From the NCBI GenBank assembly GCA_964351985.1, contig CAYGPR010000017.1:1-64000 (forward strand): DNA of 64,000 bases. Direction: 5' to 3'. This DNA is from Meishania sp964351985 (lineage in GTDB: Bacteria > Bacteroidota > Bacteroidia > Flavobacteriales > Flavobacteriaceae). The notes below the pieces were generated by a model that worked only from the letters and a program-made list of their open reading frames with translations, had not been told where the DNA came from and did no database searches. The position numbers and the translations under genes are program-made. Below, one piece after another: positions 61,492 through 64,000 of the stretch (position 1 is the first letter of the stretch; each line of letters begins with the position of its first letter).

Positions 61492-63066
61492 ATGGAATCT
61501 ATTTTAGATGTATTAAAGAGTGTACCTTGGTGGGCATATGTTTTAGGTTTTCTTGGCTTGGTCGCAATCCGCGATATATTTTTCCAGCGAGCTCACACGA
61601 TTAGCCACAACTTTCCGATAGTAGGTCATTTACGCTATTGGCTGGAAAGTATTGGCCCTGAAATGCGTCAATATTTTGTGGCGAATAATCGTGAAGAGCT
61701 TCCTTTTAACCGTATTGAAAGAGGTTGGATATATGCCTCCGCCAAGAAAGAGAATAACTATGAGGGCTTTGGAACCGACAGGGATATTTACGCCCATCAG
61801 CACATTTTCATCAAAAATAGGATGATGGCTTACAAAGTGCCGGAACATCACCCGAATACGACAGATGCGTCCTTTGTTCCATGTGCCAAGATTATTGGAG
61901 CTTATAACAAAAGAAGAAAACCATTTCGACCCAGTTCGGTAATCAATGTATCGGCCATGAGTTTTGGATCCTTATCGGCAGCCGCCATAGAAGCTTTGAA
62001 CAAAGGGGTGGCCAAAGCTAATGCATACCATAATACGGGTGAAGGTGGACTTTCTCCCTATCATCAAAAAGGGGGCGATATCGTTTTTCATTTTGGCACG
62101 GGTTATTTCGGAGTGAGAACGCCCGATGGGAAGTTTTCCATGGAGAAAATGAAAAGATTGGTCGAAGAGAACCCTTGCATAAAGGCCATTGAAATAAAAC
62201 TGTCACAGGGTGCCAAACCAGGCAAGGGCGGCGTACTTCCTGGAGCAAAAATCACCCGAGAACTTGCGGAAATACGAGGTGTTGAGGTAGGTAAAGATGT
62301 ACTTTCGCCTGCAACACATAAAGCATTTGACAACGTGCCCGAACTCCTTCAATTGATAGAGAATATCGCAGAAGAGACCGGACTACCAGTAGGAATCAAA
62401 GGTGCAATAGGGAAACTGGATCAATGGGAAGAATTGGCCGAATTGATGGTCGATACGGGTAAAGGCCCTGATTTTATAACCGTTGATGGTGGTGAAGGTG
62501 GTACAGGGGCCGCTCCCCCATCATTTGCCGACCATGTATCATTGCCATGGGTTTATGGCTTTTCGAGTCTTTACAAAGTTTTTCAAAGAAGACATTTAAC
62601 GGATCGAATCGTATTCATAGGAAGTGGAAAACTCGGATTCCCAGCCAAAGCCGCTATGGCCTTTGCGATGGGGGTCGATTGCATCAACGTCGCCCGAGAA
62701 GCGATGATGAGCATCGGTTGTATACAGGCGCAGATTTGTCACACCAACCGATGCCCTACAGGAGTAGCTACGCAAAACAAGTGGCTGCAAAAAGGAATCG
62801 ATGTCCCCCTAAAGTCAGATCGTTTGGCACAATACTTCAAAACTTTCCGAAAAGAATTTCTTGAAATCACGCATGCCGCGGGGTATGAACATCCCTGTCA
62901 ATTCACCATGGACGATGTGCAGGTCAATGTGGACGATGATGAACTAAGTAGAACTTTGCGCTCTTCATACGGGTACAATAAGAATCCCGTTCCGTTTGGC
63001 AACATGCAAGAACTCTACGATTGCGAATATTTGGGAGGAAATATTTCCCAAAAAGTATCGGTTTGA
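61492..63066 (+). CDS. FMN-binding glutamate synthase-family protein
   Basis: A 524-residue protein with one N-terminal membrane helix (about 14-28) and a glutamate-synthase FMN/Fe-S domain. The VSAMSFGSLSAAAIEALNKG, DGGEGGTGAAPPSF and GCIQAQICHTNRCPTG motifs (FMN site and [3Fe-4S] cysteines) are present. It lacks the glutaminase domain, so it cannot be a normal GltB. The physiological reaction is uncertain; archaeal-type homologues carry the same domain. Standard length for the stand-alone family. Confidence 0.92.
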   Translation: MESILDVLKSVPWWAYVLGFLGLVAIRDIFFQRAHTISHNFPIVGHLRYWLESIGPEMRQYFVANNREELPFNRIERGWIYASAKKENNYEGFGTDRDIYAHQHIFIKNRMMAYKVPEHHPNTTDASFVPCAKIIGAYNKRRKPFRPSSVINVSAMSFGSLSAAAIEALNKGVAKANAYHNTGEGGLSPYHQKGGDIVFHFGTGYFGVRTPDGKFSMEKMKRLVEENPCIKAIEIKLSQGAKPGKGGVLPGAKITRELAEIRGVEVGKDVLSPATHKAFDNVPELLQLIENIAEETGLPVGIKGAIGKLDQWEELAELMVDTGKGPDFITVDGGEGGTGAAPPSFADHVSLPWVYGFSSLYKVFQRRHLTDRIVFIGSGKLGFPAKAAMAFAMGVDCINVAREAMMSIGCIQAQICHTNRCPTGVATQNKWLQKGIDVPLKSDRLAQYFKTFRKEFLEITHAAGYEHPCQFTMDDVQVNVDDDELSRTLRSSYGYNKNPVPFGNMQELYDCEYLGGNISQKVSV

Positions 63067-63117
63067 TATACCTTTGCTACGTATCGAACGTTATTAAACA
63101 AAATTTTACTTAGGCAT

Positions 63118-63888
63118 ATGAAGAAAATTATACTCCTATTTAGCATGTTATTTTGCTTTACGGCACTTACCCATGCCCAGAAAAAAAGTGAACTGATCGC
63201 CGAAATCGATGGTCTGAAAAAAGAACTTGACTCGGTGAAATCATTGGTGACCGTGGCCCAAAAAAATGAAAGAGTGGCTACTGTAAAAGCTGAGTCTTTT
63301 GAATCACAGGTTCAAGAACTGCAAGATGCCAACGCCACCTTGATGAAAAACCTGAATAGTTTTGCAGAGGTTTCAAATAAGAATTCGAACATTGTAAATA
63401 GTGCCATGGAAAGTCTAGAGGCTAAGGAAAACCAGCTTAAGGCCATTAATGATGCCATTAGCAGCAACGATTCCACTGCTTTGGTCGTTTTGACGAACGC
63501 TAAGAAGACCTTGGGCGAAAATGCCAAAATAGGCGTAGCCGATGGTGCTGTGATTATTTCTGAAAAATTGGACGCACTTTTTACCAGTGAGACGGGTTTC
63601 GAGGTAAATGCTACCGCTGAAGCATTTTTGGGTAAGATAGGTGAAATATTGAAGGCAAACCCTACGGCAAATCTTACTATAGAAGGGCTCAGTATGACCG
63701 GTGACCTTGATTTACCTGCCAAACAGGCGGCCTCTGTGTGTAACGTTTTACAAAACAAGTTTGAGGTACAGCCAGAACGAATACAAACCCTAGGACGTGA
63801 CGGGAACTTAAAAGAAGGGGTCTTGCTGAAAATTCATCCCGACCACGAGGCTTTTTATTTGATGGTGCGCGAGAATGTGAAGAATTAA
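63118..63888 (+). CDS. OmpA-like exported protein with degenerate peptidoglycan-binding site
   Basis: A 256-residue protein with signal peptide (1-20, THAQ). A coiled-coil (about 25-120) leads to an OmpA-like region (about 145-250) that aligns with the OmpA lipoprotein at 47491: LEAKENQLKAINDAIS matches LQEKDLTIRKLQDAIT. The peptidoglycan motif EGHTDD is EGLSMTGD, and the LSVKRATAV helix is LPAKQAASV, so the key Asp and Arg are lost. It may be a paralogue that no longer binds peptidoglycan. Exported to the periplasm; lacks a lipobox. Confidence 0.8.
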   Translation: MKKIILLFSMLFCFTALTHAQKKSELIAEIDGLKKELDSVKSLVTVAQKNERVATVKAESFESQVQELQDANATLMKNLNSFAEVSNKNSNIVNSAMESLEAKENQLKAINDAISSNDSTALVVLTNAKKTLGENAKIGVADGAVIISEKLDALFTSETGFEVNATAEAFLGKIGEILKANPTANLTIEGLSMTGDLDLPAKQAASVCNVLQNKFEVQPERIQTLGRDGNLKEGVLLKIHPDHEAFYLMVRENVKN

Positions 63889-63953
63889 AAGTCTATTATT
63901 ACGATGGTTCATAATCAATATCAAGTCATTTCAGAAATAATATATCCAATAGA

Positions 63954-64000
63954 CTAGTGTTTTCGCACTTGTCCCCATTCATCTAGACCATAACCATGAT
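63954..64000 (-). CDS. Possible 3' end of a minus-strand gene, cut by the window edge
   Basis: On the minus strand a frame enters from the right edge and reads HGYGLDEWGQVRKH before a TAG at 63954-63956. Only 14 residues are visible, so it may be chance. No hairpin separates it from the preceding gene. Confidence 0.25.
   Translation of the reverse strand, partial: HGYGLDEWGQVRKH

Noticed and set aside
63312..63758. A 148-codon frame on the minus strand opposite the OmpA-like gene
   Set aside because: Low-complexity Ser/Ala/Phe composition produced by the complementary coiled-coil codons; no motif.
1..64000. Integrated mobile element, CRISPR array, or tRNA/rRNA gene
   Set aside because: I saw no transposase, integrase, phage structural gene, direct-repeat spacer array or cloverleaf. 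The repeated elements are too few and too short to be CRISPR.

Overview
The window looks like a chromosomal stretch from a flavobacterium (Bacteroidota, Flavobacteriaceae, probably marine). The basis is AT-rich intergenic DNA, TAnnTTTG-type -7 promoter boxes, many lipoproteins with Bacteroidota-style signals, TlpA/DUF4369, LVIVD-repeat, OmpA and M16 families, a TPR-LuxR-type regulator, a fused E1 alpha/beta 2-oxoacid dehydrogenase, a lipoprotein GH16 laminarinase-type enzyme, and the holA/HSDR_N/GT2 gene order. I cannot name the genus. No rRNA, tRNA, CRISPR array, insertion sequence or prophage was recognised. Coding density is high, and only one gap exceeds 300 bases (3591-3899).

Layout. 1-1.6 kb: 3' end of a MutS2-type protein, overlapping a cadherin-like lipoprotein gene. 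1.7-5.8 kb: a lipoprotein of the cholesterol-dependent cytolysin fold whose usual C-terminal domain is replaced by a four-repeat domain, divergent from a membrane TPR regulator; the shared 309-bp gap holds direct repeats and a long palindrome. 5.8-13.3 kb: DCC protein, two alpha/beta hydrolase paralogues, a dicarboxylate/amino acid symporter, aroC and a large FAD/Fe-S 2-hydroxyacid dehydrogenase. 13.4-22.2 kb: outer-membrane barrel, TlpA-type reductase, LVIVD lipoprotein, rhomboid protease, lipid A-type acyltransferase, sterol-desaturase-family enzyme, glmM. 22.2-26.3 kb: acpH-like gene, gamma-glutamyltransferase, unknown membrane protein, and a ligand-gated K+ channel resembling GluR0.

26.4-32.9 kb is a DNA-repair island. 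A self-cleaving-type S24/HTH repressor faces a radical-SAM DNA-repair gene and its TIGR03915 partner across an operator-like array, and uvrA follows. 32.9-41.4 kb: LOG-family nucleotide hydrolase, a large protein with a degenerate M1 peptidase region and a barrel-like C-terminus, fused E1 dehydrogenase, a membrane AraC regulator, DoxX and a small secreted protein. 41.6-51.7 kb: M16 peptidase, second DoxX, holA, HSDR_N nuclease-like protein, glycosyltransferase, OmpA lipoprotein, a metzincin-type protease and a Sua5-family enzyme. 51.7-64 kb: esterase lipoprotein, NAD(P)-binding protein, a run of small minus-strand genes, Crp/Fnr regulator, GH16 lipoprotein, uvrD/pcrA helicase, DsrE, M20 amidohydrolase, FMN glutamate-synthase-like protein, and an OmpA-like paralogue that has lost its peptidoglycan-binding residues.

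The two best candidates for a little-described system are the modified cytolysin with its divergent regulator (1746-5780) and the repressor-controlled radical-SAM repair module (26832-29784, possibly with uvrA).
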